Shown here piece after piece: positions 1 to 13,200 of a stretch of DNA of 64,000 nt (its first letter is position 1; each line of letters starts with the position of its first letter). The notes beneath the pieces were generated by a model. That model worked only from the letters and a program-made list of their open reading frames with translations. It had not been told where the DNA came from and ran no database searches. The translations under genes were made by a program, and so were the position numbers. The stretch is from the NCBI RefSeq assembly GCF_010093535.1, contig NW_022985178.1, positions 586,505-650,504 of the forward strand. The letters are read 5' to 3'. The DNA comes from Lindgomyces ingoldianus. Lineage: Eukaryota; Ascomycota; Dothideomycetes; Pleosporales; Lindgomycetaceae.

Positions 1-279
1 ATTCATATAGACCCCAAGGGATATTCGCGAAAGACTGGGACAACCTCCTTGCGGAGCAAAATCCTGAGAGTGTTCATCTTCTTCCAAAAGGGATGTGAGG
101 ATGGTATGTTGATGGAATATGGAATCGTGGTGCGAATGATGGGAACGTTATCCAAACTTGTGATTAAAACAGGAAGGTATGTATGTTCAGGCGTACCAGA
201 CGATGAGATCTCCTTCCGTTGGAGTTTGCTTCGTCGAGGCAATAACATACCGCATACCTTCCTTTCCGCAGCGGCCTGA
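1..279 (+). other. open frame running in from the left edge, possible 3' end of a gene
   Basis: Frame 1 is open from the first base to a TGA at 277-279 (92 codons). It could be the last exon of a gene lying mostly outside the window. Possible donor-like GTATGT strings inside it (around 106 and 176) mean the true structure may be spliced. The reverse strand is also open over much of the same stretch. I do not recognise a domain in either reading, so this is only a candidate. Confidence 0.2.
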
Positions 280-701
280 TCTTATCGTTTGAGCACAACA
301 CATCTGCTCCAATGTTAGAAGTGGTCGGGCGTACGCCGTAATCCCTTGGTTCGTTCCATATTTATCTCAAACGTGCGTGTTTATCTTCTTTGTAAGCTTG
401 GAAGGTATTGTGCTTTGTGAACCGTAAGAGGCATCGTCTACGACGCTCCAGTCGCACAGAATTTAGCAAGGGGAATTATTCAACCGCCCACCATTCGATG
501 GCAGCAATTATTCCATTTGTAGTTCCTCAGAGAACATCAATCTATTAAAATCAATCAAGACCCATATGCCCATAGGCAAACAATTGACGCCATTTCCGAT
601 TCCCAATGTTTAAATCTGTGTATTGATTGCAGTACAGATTGTGTACAACACCACGACTGCCCCCTTTCATCCCCGGACACTTGATTTATCGTGTAGTTCC
701 T
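280..701. other. intergenic, no feature seen
   Basis: This is the 3' side of the small secreted peptide gene that ends at 702. I see no gene or repeat in it. Confidence 0.5.
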
Positions 702-908
702 CTAGCAATCGATCTGGACAGGAGTGCCATCGGTTGATGCAACGCACATGCCGTGGTTCTGGCGGCCAACAACGTCTTTCGTAGGTTAGTACGATATTAC
801 AGATATCAGATGTGTTCGGGTTTACATACCTTCAGCAACTGGGGTTGGGGCGGCAATGCCAAAAGCAGCCATGGAAAGGATAACAGCGATAACCGTAGTG
901 AACTGCAT
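702..908 (-). CDS. very small secreted peptide, 50 aa, two exons
   Basis: The start is the ATG at 908. Exon 1 is 908-830, the intron 829-776 (54 nt, GTATGT...AAG) and exon 2 is 775-702, ending in TAG. The product begins with a textbook secretion signal (Met-Gln-Phe, a hydrophobic core, then Ala-Ala-Pro near residue 20). A short propeptide-like stretch follows (PTPVAEDVVGRQ), then a mature tail of about 18 residues with two cysteines, one of them the last residue. The split Asp codon and the clean splice sites support a real gene. The two Cys could form one disulfide. I do not recognise the family. It could be a fungal signalling peptide or a minimal effector-like protein, and function is unknown. 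The size, signal peptide and intron are seen; secretion is inferred. Confidence 0.72.
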
Positions 909-3025
909 GTTGACTAGAATTTAAGGTATATCGAAGTGGAAATTGGCAGAGTCTTAAGAGAATGTATAGTCGCCCGGCGACAAATGAATGAACTGAAGAG
1001 GAGAAATGGAGTAAAGACTTGGCTTGGCGTTGAAGAGAGCGGTTGAAAGAAGAGCCTCAATAACCAGGGCGACTTGACCTTCAAATATGATGCCCAGCCA
1101 AGGCATGATTTAGGTACGGGCCCGTGTTAGTGCCTGAGACCGGCGAGGCTTGGAAAAGGCTTGTCTTCGCTACTAACACTGTATCGGAGTAGTTCTGAAA
1201 CCGGATATTGTTCCTTCCTGCTGTGCCTGCCGTCCGCATAAGGAACTAAAGATTAGGATCGACGCTCGGAATTCAGGCCACGCGAAAATCCACGAGATTG
1301 GATTGGTGTGCATAGATTGTAGGCGCTGAAGAGTGGAGCAGAGGTTCGTCATGGCGTGTATCAGGCGAGGAATTACTTTGCCTCAGGGGCCTCGCAATTG
1401 TCAGCCGCACGCACAGGGAGGTAGGAATTGTGTTTTCGAATTCAGCCACATTGTTGTGCTTCAGCGATCCGAGAAGCCTGACAACTCAGGTCTCATACTT
1501 AGCGAGCGCAACCACAATCTATAACCAGCAATGCTACATGTATTGACATGCAGGTAGTGAGAACATCGAAGTTTGAACACACTCTCTACATGTTCCTGTG
1601 CGTTTTTTTAACTGATCTGCAGTTTCTTCCATGGTCTCCATTTAGTGTGTTAGACGACAACGACCGTTCGCGTGTTCTGGAGATCTTGACAAAGTGGCTA
1701 GCATGAAACCAGTCTCAAACAACATTGAAACGTGGAGGCGAAAGAGCGAAGCCATTGCTGCTGGCAGGCCTGAGAGAAAATTAAACCTTCGAGAAGAAGA
1801 AAATCCACCGTAAATTCTGACCTTGAGAAATGTGAACGATGTTGTCATAGGGAGAGAATACCGTTAAATATGAAGAGTTACGGTTGGAATAATCGGTTCG
1901 GCGCTAAACCTTGTCTAGACAAAAGTGGGTCCATGCAGACCTCCGATACTGCATCCCATGAATGGAATGAACAGCACTCTCTGGGAAAAAAGCTGATATA
2001 GTTATACAGCTTTCGGCGTTCGAAAGTGTTTGGAAAGGAGGGGACTATTGAGCTGGGTCTCCCCTCGATCATCTCACAAGACCCTGGAGGTTATGTCATC
2101 ACGTAGGTTTCTAGAGTCTCTAGGTATCTCGTCTTTTTCACGTCCTCGTACATGAATCTTAAGTTACCGCTCCCCCAAAGCTTCCCTCTCGCACTTCTCT
2201 TCACTTGAAGCACCAAAGACTGCTGCTTAGTACTAACTGGAGCCCCTTTCGTTCACCACCCTATTCTGACGGGATAGACGGAATAGTGTATAGTATCGCG
2301 TAGGTCTCTCTCATTCTGTGTCACAGTAGGTATAAGCTCTCAGATTATATTTCCAGACAATGCTAGGAGAACTCTTAGATGGTGATGCTAAGGTAGTTGC
2401 GTATCAGTCCTCGTAGTCGGCGAGCTATGTCGCACCGTTCACATTCGTCTTGATGCTGTCAACATTTCTTCCGGAGCATAATTCTTCCGAGGTATGATTG
2501 TCTTTATTTGCGAATACGGAGTTGTTACATGATTGCGTCCACCATTTTCATTCTGTGTTCGAGAAAGGAACGAGTTTATATGCTGGTAGATGGAACGGGA
2601 CGCAGAGGGATCCCGAGGTCAATTGAGAGTGAACGCTGTTTTGTAGTGACTTCCTTTCAAATTTAGAGCGACAGAAGGCGCGGTTGATGAGGTTGTGTGG
2701 CTGTTCACGCGATCATGTGGCTGCTGTTTGTTGTGATGCAGGCAGGCGCTGTGTCTGTTTTTTGCAATCGCGCTACAAGCTGCCTCAGCAGCAAAATGTT
2801 GTCAACCTTTCACTTTCGCTTCTGCCAGGGCGTGTAGCGCCTTCGACACTATTCGGTGTGGTGCAAACAGATGCTTCACCGCAGCGCGACTACATGAACG
2901 CCGCCACTACAGCTGCACCTTACCACCTCCATCTTTACTTCTCTCCTCTAAGAGTTAGACAAGAATCTACTCCTCATTGCCGCGGAGGGTTTCTTTTAAA
3001 GGCAACCGCCGCTGAGACTGCCCTC
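909..3025. other. long intergenic region / leader
   Basis: This holds the upstream region of the secreted peptide gene and the 5' leader of the next plus-strand gene. Only short frames that match nothing I know are present. From 2684 an open frame runs in phase into the gene at 3026, so the true start could lie upstream. Confidence 0.45.
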
Positions 3026-5084
3026 ATGCCCGACAAAGGCTGGCGAAAGAAGATAGCAGCCGGAAGACCTAAAACACCTATCCCGCCAGTCGCAACCATT
3101 CCGCCAAAGGTTCCAACTGAGGATTCAGGTGTAGGCGGAGCTGAGGAACCTATAGGGCGCCGCCGTCAATCTGACAAGCTAGGTTGGAGGAAGACAATTC
3201 ACGGCAGTCGACCTAACACTCCAGTTGGTATCACAGGCCCAACAACCGCGGGTGACGATGGCGAAGACTCACGGAGCGAGCATGGGTCAGAGTCGTCCAC
3301 ACCACGCCGGCGGAGTACACCTAAGCCGAAGTTGAAACATTATCTTTCAAGCTATCTCACGCTCACCGCTCCACCAACATCACCGGAGTTCTCTGAGCCA
3401 TGGCATGAAGATTCGCCGTTTGATTTCATACCTCCGGTGGATCCAATAATAGTGCTGCAATCTGTACACTCCTATCTCTGCGGATTTCCTTCACAGCCTC
3501 TCCCTGTGCAACACAACAATGGCCTTCTCCGAGTATTTGAAGATTACAAAAAGGCAAGAGAGCAAAAGGAACGCTTGGACCAGCTCTTGCAAGAGACATT
3601 TGAGGATTATAGGAGCGCAGAAGAAAGGTGGTTGAAAGTAGAGGATTGCTACCAAGCGGAGATTCGACGCCTTGAACTGATTATTGCACGTGGTACCACT
3701 GGGATGGCGGGTCTGATCAAAGCGAGACAGGAAAGCGTTGTGAAGAGAAAACGTACGCAGAGAAGGGCACAGTCCATGGATCGGCTCGAAACAGCGTTTG
3801 AATTTTTGACCCAAGATCAACTGGACCAAGAAATTATATTGAGAAGCCAGAAAGGTGAGAGACTCTGTGGTTTGATTCTGTGACAAGAAAACTGATTTGA
3901 ATTCAGTGCTCCTCCATCGTCCCTCTTCCCGTTCCGGCCAGATGGCTGCTCTGTCAAGGCAATTCTCGAACATGGGCTCTTACGATGGGCTGTCGTATGG
4001 GACGCCTCCAAGTCAAGAGCGGAAAATCACACTCTCAAGGAAAGTTAAGAGCGAGCTGGATCTAACTAAAATGGCAAATGTTATTAGTACTTCCGATTCA
4101 ACCTCCAGGTCCGTCTGTTCCGAATTCTCGGCAACCGGAGATCCGTTGCCAGATGAGGCGGAACCATCCTTGGATACCAGGATCGAAAGTGATGCCTTCG
4201 TAGCTTTGCGGGATCTCGCCATACTAGTGGCGCGACGAAGGGGTATCAACCCAGACAGGTTTCTTTCTAAACTCTTGAAACTCTTCTCCACTGTCGATGA
4301 TGGCGATGTCGAAAGTGGTCCCGGATCGCCTAAGGAAGAAGCCACCCAATTGACCTTAGCTAGAATGCAAGACACGAGCATCCGGACACCGAATCGTAGT
4401 CTCCGACACTTCCGATCCCAACCCCAGCTTAGTTCTGACCGAAGTCGACGACGGCATTTCTCCTTCGAACCAGGGGACGATGAGCTTGCGCTGCTCGAGG
4501 AAAGACTCGAAACTGTCGAAATGGAGCAGGACAAGTCACATAATCGACCGCCTCTGTGCCCTGACCGTCGCTCTCCACTGTCGGACGTCCAATCGCAAGG
4601 CTCCTCCAGTAGACCAACCTCACTCTACGCTGAAGTGCAGAAACCTTCAAAGATACCCAGTCCTATAAACGGAGCGGGGTTAGGAAGTGTGCGCCGTGAG
4701 AGTTCGGTTTCTAGTTTGCAGACAGTGTTCGGTAGGCCAAATCGGGATGACGACCGGCGACGAGATTCCAGGTCTAGTGTTCTTACGGCATTCCACCAAC
4801 ATGACAACGGCAGCCAGCGACCTCAGTCAACAAGCAGAAGCAGCTCCATCAATAATCTGCGGCAAGCAGAAAGTCCGTTCTCGTCTGGCAGTCTCCGAGT
4901 TCGAAATAGTATGGCTGCTCTTGCCGCAGCTAGGGCAGCTGAGGCTAGTACATCAGAATCGAAGAGTAACAGCCCGGCGAGGAACTCAAGGAGAGGATCA
5001 AGTAATAGCTCCACAAAGCCACAAAGGCGTCTCACCGCTGCAAAAAGGAGTTCCGAGAACGATATCCCCCAGAAGTCTTCATAA
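3026..5084 (+). CDS. unrecognised Ser/Arg-rich coiled-coil protein, about 668 aa
   Basis: Two exons, 3026-3854 and 3907-5084, are separated by a 52-nt intron; the join restores a Val codon and keeps one long frame. I start at 3026 because the protein from there opens with a motif that recurs. GWRK-x-I-x3-RP-x-TP occurs at residues 5-18 and again at 53-66. The same frame is open back to 2684, so a longer N-terminus is possible. A charged coiled coil spans roughly residues 171-225, after a Pro-rich stretch. A short helical block follows exon 2's start region, and the C-terminal half is low-complexity, rich in Ser, Arg, Asn and Ala. No enzyme motif is visible. The composition suggests a scaffold or polarity-type protein, but that is a guess. 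Confidence 0.75.
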
Positions 5085-7388
5085 ATTTATGCTCGAGCGC
5101 GTCTAATTTATCGGGCGCTCGACCTTGTCACCCCCAAACATCATATATTCAATCGTTGACCGATCGAAGGAAGAGCTAAAGCCGGTGAGTGCTTGAGCGC
5201 GGTAACGTTGGCACAGTCCCTCATGTAGCCATGGAACCTTCCCCTCGAGCTGTTATAATCTGTTCTCATCGAATTTGTTTTCTCCGAGCACACACTTCTC
5301 GACATGGTGCATTCTGCATTGTTATTGCAAGGATTGCTGCACTGTGCCGAGCTCAACGAACTGTGGTGAACTGAATGCCAAGAGGGGTTCCGCAAGTCTC
5401 ATTTCATTGCCCGTACTGTGAAGGGTGACCCTGCAATTGCGGTAAGGTTCAAAATGAAAATTCAAATTCAAAACGCGGTCGCATCTGACATCAGCGGCCG
5501 ATGCCGATACTGTCTTCAAGCTTGCGCCCACAAAGAACGAGGTGCCTTTGATCGAGCCTATCCGAGACTTGTCCCACTCATAGTCACGTATTTCCCCTCT
5601 TTTCGGACGGTGTGTCTCTTTCAGCTGGCACCCCAAATCACGCTATATGGTATGATTCTGAAGATGAAAAGGTCTTTGGAACAGTGGAACGACCTCAAGT
5701 GCCATCGCCTTTGCGGTGCTGCAAGAGTACGCGTCTCCCCGCTCAACGAGGAATCGTTCGTGGGAGCCAGATGGCAGGAGCCACATCGCTTAAGGATGAT
5801 CGACGCCACCGATGTGGCGTATACGCGTCCACTCCCCGGCAGAATGGCGCATTCTGGCAAAACCGGCAGAGCTGTGCCACATCTTTGGCTTTCTCCGCCA
5901 AAGGAGCATCCGCCCGCCTGTTTGATAGATTGATACGATCGCGTTCTGTCACAAAATTCCTCGCCACACTTAATTTTACGTATCCACCCTCTGGCAGGGT
6001 GAGACTTTTGTCCCAAAGGGCGGAGAATGCCGAAGCTGTGCATCCCGCTGCACACCCCGCACTGAGACTCGGAGCGAAAATTGGAAGAAGCAATTCGCTT
6101 TTCTAATGTCATTACAATATACGTTATCTCGAATAATTAAAGTCAGAATGCCATGTTCGTGATAAAACCACTATTCCGCCCGTGATAGCGTATGAAAGGG
6201 GTCACCTATAGGGCTTGCATTCTGGAAAGCGTCTATATCGAAGACTCCTTAATCTCGGTAATGCTTACTTGGAAGAAGTAATACCGACTGACTTGGCCGC
6301 CTGCGAATATTCCCAAGCGATACGGCTGATTTAGTTTTGAGCCCCCAAGCCACAGGATTAGCCATGGAGATGTGGTTTGGCGGGCGGATCGCGGGGCCAC
6401 ATCCTCGTCTGCTCATCCGTCGTTCACGCGCCGGGGAAATTGGCTGGCAGAAGATGGGAGGGTGTGACGGAAGGGCCACAGGCTGTTCTGTGTTGGTCAT
6501 TTCCCGCGACGGCATCAGGAGCACTCCTGCTGGCTGCAGGACGAGGCATGGGGAAATTTCAAAGATCGGAAAGCAGATGGAAAAACGGCTCATGTCGGAT
6601 GGCAAATGTCATCAGGCATTTTGGGGTGCCAGCGCACAATACGGCCAGTACGCCCAGCTCGAGAAATGGTACGTACAGTTTCTTCCAGGCAGGCTAGTGG
6701 CTGTTCGGGGGTGCCCTTTTGGGTTGATAATTACCGGAGTCTGACGGAGCGGTAAGCCTCCCACGTCCTTGCTAGCCACACAAGCCTCACCCAAACACTC
6801 TGTGGCATTGAAAGTGATTCGAGAACGACGGGTTGGGACCGCGTGGCACAGGTACTTTGGGCCAGCACAGTGTTGGGGATGGCCGAGTACTGCAGAGACA
6901 ATCGCAGCCGCTTTGGGCGCTGTGAGCTACCAGAGGTATCATCGAAGACGTAGGGCCGTGGCTGTGCAAGAACCCCTCGCCGCCCGCTGCACCGGTGGTG
7001 CGGAGTCTCTCAGAGAGGAGCAAGCAGCAGCAGGTGCGAGGACTAATGTTAGCGGTACGCAGGGAGGCTGGCCAGACCAGTCACCTTGTCTCTCTTTGAG
7101 CCATGATCCCTCTCTCACACTAACCGCTCCCCATCAAGACGGCCTCTAAGACACACGCGATGACCGGGCCCCCAAGCGCTGCCGTTTGATCCAGTCACGC
7201 TTGGTCGCGAGCCCGATAAAAAGACGGCTGACCTTCAGTGCATTCGCTGGCCCTGACGTGTGGCTTGACGCTGGATGTGGCAATACTCCCGTTTCAAGAC
7301 CACCTTGGAGCCTCCCCATCCTCATCAGACCTCACTTCGCTCTCGATGCTTGTAAACACCCAGCACGCCTGCTTTGAGCCTCACCGCG
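5085..7388. other. 2.3-kb intergenic region and leader of the CP2 factor gene
   Basis: Both strands hold overlapping medium-length open frames (for example 5418-5933 and 6337-6744), none with a recognisable domain. Open frames on both strands at once look like base-composition artefacts. The 3' half is probably the long 5' leader and promoter of the transcription factor starting at 7389. Long leaders are common for fungal regulators. Confidence 0.45.
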
Positions 7389-10211
7389 ATGTTTCGAAAC
7401 CGGTATGCGTCTGTCTCCCGTCGCATGCGTACAGCTGCTCTGCTCTGCTCGGCGCGTCGCGCACGTCACTTTAGAGCTCTTGTACCGAAGCTAACTATCG
7501 TGCAGGGCCAACTCTCAGAAACCGAACGATGAGCTGCTCGAGAACTTCAAGGCTACATTTCCACACCTTGCGCAGACGTCGCGAGCGCAAACCATCAATA
7601 ATCCTCCCGGGCCGACACTCACTGATGCTCTCGATGTAGCACATCATACTCGGTATGTTTTTCACCTTCGTTTCTCTGTTCGCGCCCACCTGGCTGCTAT
7701 GCGCTGGCCAAACCGCGCCATTTTCACATCTCTACTCATTCAGCAGGAAAATCCAAGTCGCAAAATTATTGTTTTATTATTAACATACTGGCTGTCAGGC
7801 ATTTCAGCGATCATGAAGATATCAAAGACCTGGACCCGACCCCGCGAGGGAACAACGAGCCGTGGAGGTTCACTCCTTCCCTCCTCGACCCGAACAGCTT
7901 CGCCTTCGCGTCATTTGCAAACCAGCCACCTGGCTACTATACTCCTACTCCCGGTGGCACCAATACCCTCTACCATAGCTCAGCTGGGGACCTGCACACT
8001 CCTGGCTTCAGCTTCGGCCTAGGAACTCCTCTGTCATTACCTACCTCAGAAAGCGGCGTGCATGCTGGTCATCCGGCACCTAGTGGTCATCTACATGGCT
8101 TTAATCCTCACGCTATTGGAACTCATCATCACTTCCAAAACCAGAACCCTTTCGCTCTCCAACCTCAGCATGCACCGGCCTTTGCGCCGCATCAATTCAC
8201 CCATGGCCCATCCGCATATGAACATGCACCACTTGCACAGACTCATGAACACTCTCCAATGGACAATGTCATGCCCGATGTTGAGATGCAGGTGCAGTCA
8301 CCAGTAGTCGCTTTTGCACCTCAGTCTCTGGACGACAACATTCGGCCTACCCTCACCCAACATCCCAATCAAAAGTAAGCACCTATTACATCTTATCATG
8401 CTGTCCGCATTGGTGTGATAGCTATTTTAGACATGAGACTCACATGTTACAGTTTCCGATATCACGTTACTCTCAATGCACCCACGGCTATGATCAAACA
8501 TCCCGACGAAATCCCGGTAACGTATCTAAACAAAGGTCAAGCATACTCGATCTCGTTATTAGATACCGCACCAATCCAGACTTCCGCAGCACCCGTCAGG
8601 TATCGCACTTTTATCCGCATATCCTTCGAAGACGAGCAACAACGACAACGTCCCGGAGCTTGTTGGCAGCTTTGGAAAGAGGGCCGCGGGACTAACGAAG
8701 CGCACCAAAGAGGTGGCCGTCTACAGGCGGTTGAATTCGTTGATCCCACTCAGGTTGGCGGCAGTGAAGTCCAGGGCCGACCAAGGGTAGAGCTCGAATG
8801 CTCCTCGTTCGATGGTTTCGCTGTGACCTGGACACCCGTTCATAATTCTGCGCCTGAATGTTCGATCGCCGTGCGCTTCAATTTCCTATCGACCGATTTC
8901 AGTCATTCTAAAGGCGTTAAAGGCATCCCTGTTCGTCTCTGCGCCAAAACAGAACTGCTCATGAGCGCGGATGAGTCCTCGCTGGAGAAGCCAAAAGCTG
9001 AACTCTGCTACTGCAAGGTGAAACTATTTAGGGACCATGGCGCTGAGCGAAAGCTGTCGAACGACATTGCGCACGTGAAGAAAACAATCGACAAGTTAAA
9101 ACAGCAAATCGCTCAGGTGGAATCAGGCATGAAAGATTTCGGAAAACGAAAACGGAGTGGATCAATATCGAAAGCTACAGCTAGCTCCCGACCAGGAAAG
9201 GTTCCAAAGCACAAAAGAACATGGTCAATGTCGTCCGCAAGCTCAGCCTCTGGGAGCCGTCCTCCAGCCGAGGAGGACCTGCATCTCAAATTGGCTACCC
9301 TGCAAGACATGTTCAGCTCTACTAGGCCAGCAAGCGTGCTGTACCTGAAGGGAGAAGAGCAAGATGATCCGGACCTCCACCCTGTACAACTCTCCGGGAC
9401 ACCTCAAGACCTAGCTAAGATCGATACAAATGTGGACACGACCATGTGGGAGGGACACAGTTCGAATACTGGCGCAACCTCTTCCATCGTGTCTCCAACA
9501 CCAAGCTCACAATCACTCCACTCCGGGGAGCGCCGCGGCTCTGTGTTCCAGCATCCAGCTCCCTTCAACCCACCGTCTCGGATGTCTTCCAATGAATGGC
9601 GAAATCTGCCGCAGACGGCAACCGGTGATCTCAAAACGATCAGTGTTCCTGCCGGCTCAGATATCCCAACTAAGGTGCAAAGACCCTACAGCGACGATCA
9701 TGCCCTTTCCGGGTGGATCGAAGCTTTGGGTGTAGATCAGACATATCAACCGCCACCCGAGCCCATGTTAAAGCCAGGTACGGATCCTTCCAATTGCCCA
9801 CGATACATCATATGCTAATTATAGTAAATTGCAGTTGCATGCTTCTTCGTTCAACCCAGGGTCGCGGGTAAACAACCCGATGACAACTATTTTAGGGCCG
9901 TGTACCTGATGGAACGAACCGTAAAAGCACTTGTTGTCGGAATCGCAACAAAGATCAATATTGAGCCCACAAAAGTCACCCGGACCATTCGAGTTAATCA
10001 AAAAGGGCTTCAAATCCTCATGGACGACGACGCAATTCAGGCAATACCCGAACAACAGGATATGACGGCCGAATTTTACGAAATCACACCCCCACAAAAC
10101 CCTATGAAGCGAGAATGGGACGCCGGCCCCACAGATATTCAGGTGGATGGCGACGTGGGCGCGATTGAGAACGTGAACTCTACTGGCTACGAGCTCCGCC
10201 TTCTCTTCTAG
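7389..10211 (+). CDS. CP2/grainyhead-like transcription factor, 812 aa
   Basis: Five exons: 7389-7402, 7506-7652, 7799-8374, 8453-9777 and 9835-10211. The introns are 103, 146, 78 and 57 nt and all are GT-AG. The join phases agree and the total is exactly 813 codons. The N-terminal third is Pro/His/Gln-rich. A CP2 DNA-binding domain starts near residue 247 and runs for about 210 residues; its NKGQAYSISLLDT segment, the RTFIRISFEDE strand and the CWQLWKEGRG-x-NEAHQRGGR-x-QAVEF stretch are diagnostic of the family. A basic Lys/Arg-rich linker follows. The last exon encodes the ubiquitin-like C-terminal domain typical of CP2/GRHL proteins. The Neurospora relative (csp-2) controls conidial separation and cell-wall genes. 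A similar role in wall remodelling or sporulation is inferred here. Confidence 0.93.
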
Positions 10212-13200
10212 GGTCTCACGTCGCCAATACATCACGCTCCCTTCGTGCGCTCTTCCGGATTGTTCAATGAATGACCAAAACTAATGACACTGTACTATTC
10301 GTACAACCATAGCGCTGGATGGTCGCTTTTACGGAATATTCTATTCTGGTGGAATCATTCCACATTACGGCGTTTTGAATATCTGCTTCAAAGATACCAC
10401 GGCTCTTTGGGAGACCTGATACGTCTTTACATTTCTTTCTCCCATCGACTTTGTTTTACGATACCCATATTACATTATTATACCTTTGGCTTCAGGATTG
10501 GCGGAAGCAACACACGTACACACTGGAAATTTGCAGATGGAACAAATGATCCTACTACACTATTAAGCATACTCGAGGAAAGGGGAGGTAGTGTGGAAGT
10601 AATGGTTAGCTTTGGTATATGCTTGGATACTTTGGAAAGAGGGGAGTGGCTATCTTTCTCTGCAAATTGGCGTAAGCAATTGTGCTTTTGGCGAAGATCG
10701 ATACAATTCTTTTCTCAGATACTAAACAAGCTCTAATGCCTTAACTCTCCGTTCCTTCTTTCCTCTTAATTATCTAAATAAACTTATCATCACAACATGC
10801 ACTACGTTATCAACTTCCTTCTTCTTCAATATTCATAAGTGCGGCATTAGAGCTCCCGCGGACTTTCCGAGTTGGGTTGATATCCTATTCCTCGGCCCTA
10901 CTTCCTCGCAAAAGTGCATCCGCATAGACTCCAAGTTCAGCATTGCAACTCCGAGAAGGAAAACATCGTAATCGCGGAAATAGATACTTGCCCTTGCGCT
11001 AGTCCTAAACGAGTCATGGCAATTCCTCCATGTATCTGCCGTCAATAATGTTACCTAAAGTGACCCAATCGAGACAGTACAGATAGCAGCTACTTCTATA
11101 GCCATTAATTCGCACGGATACCTCCGCCATTGCAACAGCACTGTTATCGTCAACTCCTCATCGGAAGATCCGAGGGTTTGCAGCGTATGGTTGCACACAT
11201 TTCGCCTTCAATTTTGGTCCATCGACGAACACAGACAAGAGATCCCTAGACGTTTCTGGCTTAAGATTGATACCATTGCGCTGGCAGTTTGATGGGCTAA
11301 GACTCTCAGGCATCTGAGACCTGCCGTCATCGTGCATACACTCTTCGACCAATGGAGAGCATTCTACGCCCAACGAACAAACGACACCGTTTCTGCCGCA
11401 AATTGTCAGATTTTGGGTAGCTCAAGAAAACAACACAGCGGCCAACAATTTACTTCTAGGGGCTGTAGTTGCAAACTGGGGACTTACGCGTCCACAAGCT
11501 AGCCCTAAAGCCCTGTCAGACAGCTGTTTCAGAGCGGAGGACCACGATAGGCTTGGATAGCTGTTAGGAATGCTCATCGGTTGACCTTTTAAGACCCACT
11601 TGCCGATCAGATTTAAGAGGTAGGGAGAGTGACTCGCGGCTGCAGAATGGATGAATCAGACCGCGAGTCATACCTTTGTCGCGAATCATCTACAGTTGCC
11701 ACAGACTGGACGAAAAGTGAGGTACTGGTGGCGACCATATCTCTAACACTAGTTGGCAAGAGAGAAGACAAGGACGTATAATAGGCTCTGCGGATTGGCA
11801 CGTAAATTGTGCCCCTGGGCTTTGAAACGGCGTCCCCCTTTCCGTGTCCATGGGTCCTACGGAGCCGCTCTGATGGAGCCTAGTCTAGACAATCCGCGAA
11901 ACTTTGGTCCCGTGCAGCTGCAGTGTTTCCCGTCACGGCGCTCAATGGTTCCTACATTTTCCAACTCCATTGGAAACCATCTTCTTCCAGGACTTTTCCC
12001 TCACCGTTCTTGGTAAAGGTCACCATAATACCAACGGGTGCTCGGAATGGAGCTTCCCACGACTATCGCCTTCTTGCAGCAATTGCTATGATTAGAAACT
12101 ATGGTCCCTATGAAACAAATTCAAGCAAGTTCACATCATCGATCTACAAGATCGACATCTTGGATTCCCATAGCGGCAGGACTTTCTAACCGACGGGATG
12201 TATTTCGCCACTAATATGCGGGCACTTGTGGCGCTTGCAGAATCGCCACAACAGCGAAGACAGCCCATAAGCTTTGTGTGATCACATACGATCTAGCCTA
12301 CAGAACCTTGGTGCAGCTGACTTGTGCCACCTAGATCCCGTGAAGAACGTTTGCAGAGTGAGTCTTAACGCATACGTGTGCTGTTTGCCACTTGGTTGTT
12401 GAAGTTAGTGGTGTACGTCTGACTGGCACTTTAGGGGGGATAAATGAGCTGCTCGGGTCGAGGAAGTGAGGCAGAGCGGTGTGTTTGGAGATGGGTATCT
12501 AAAAATTCCACTTTCGGAATGGAGGGGTGGTATTGCCCCCGAGCATGCCCTACCGGTGCAGTGTTTGGACAAACGACAGGTTTTGACGAAACGAGGGACA
12601 ACAACGTGGGGTTAAGCTTCTCCAGTGCACTGCCACGATTCACCCAGCCTTTCAACAGGCCTTTGACCCTGCATACAGTTTTGCATCCGCCAGTTGAAGA
12701 TGCGCGTGGGTGTCTGTCGTTGGACCCTTGGATGGTGCCTGTCGCGCTGAAGGTGGCTTTACCCTTGCCAGTCCACATTTTCAAGCAGATAGAGCAGCTG
12801 TGCTGAGAGGCTTTGAAATCTCGCCACAAAGTTAGATGGCGAGTCACGAGAACTGGACCTGGTTGATTGGAGATATGAATTTCACCTCAATCTCCAGAAG
12901 AGAGCCATTCTTGGAAGAGGAATGTACCTGCAAAAAGGCCTTATCCCACCGTTCGCGCGACTCTTGCGCCGCTCGGTTGCGCGGTACAGAGAAAGCAGGA
13001 TTTAGGGACCTTGACTTGGCATGGAGTGGACATGCCGATGATAGGAAAATGCATGTAGAAAATGCTAAACTAGAATTTTCAGTTAAAACTCCTCAATTTG
13101 CGCCCAAGCCGCGTGCATAGCGCCATCATGTGGTCTTTTCTAAAGTTACGCGAGCAGCGGCTGCTTGGTGGGCGCTGGGTAAAAGATCACAGATATGTGC

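Noticed and set aside
2684..3025. Upstream N-terminal extension of the coiled-coil protein
   Set aside because: The frame is open but its composition (Cys- and His-rich, no motif) differs from the protein; the ATG at 3026 directly precedes the repeated motif.
5418..6112. Overlapping frames of 100-170 codons on both strands
   Set aside because: Mutually exclusive open frames without recognisable protein features, located in the long leader region of the CP2 factor gene.
12431..12847. 138-codon minus frame as a gene
   Set aside because: It overlaps a 120-codon plus frame almost exactly; neither has a domain, signal peptide or splice sites, so both look like chance open frames.
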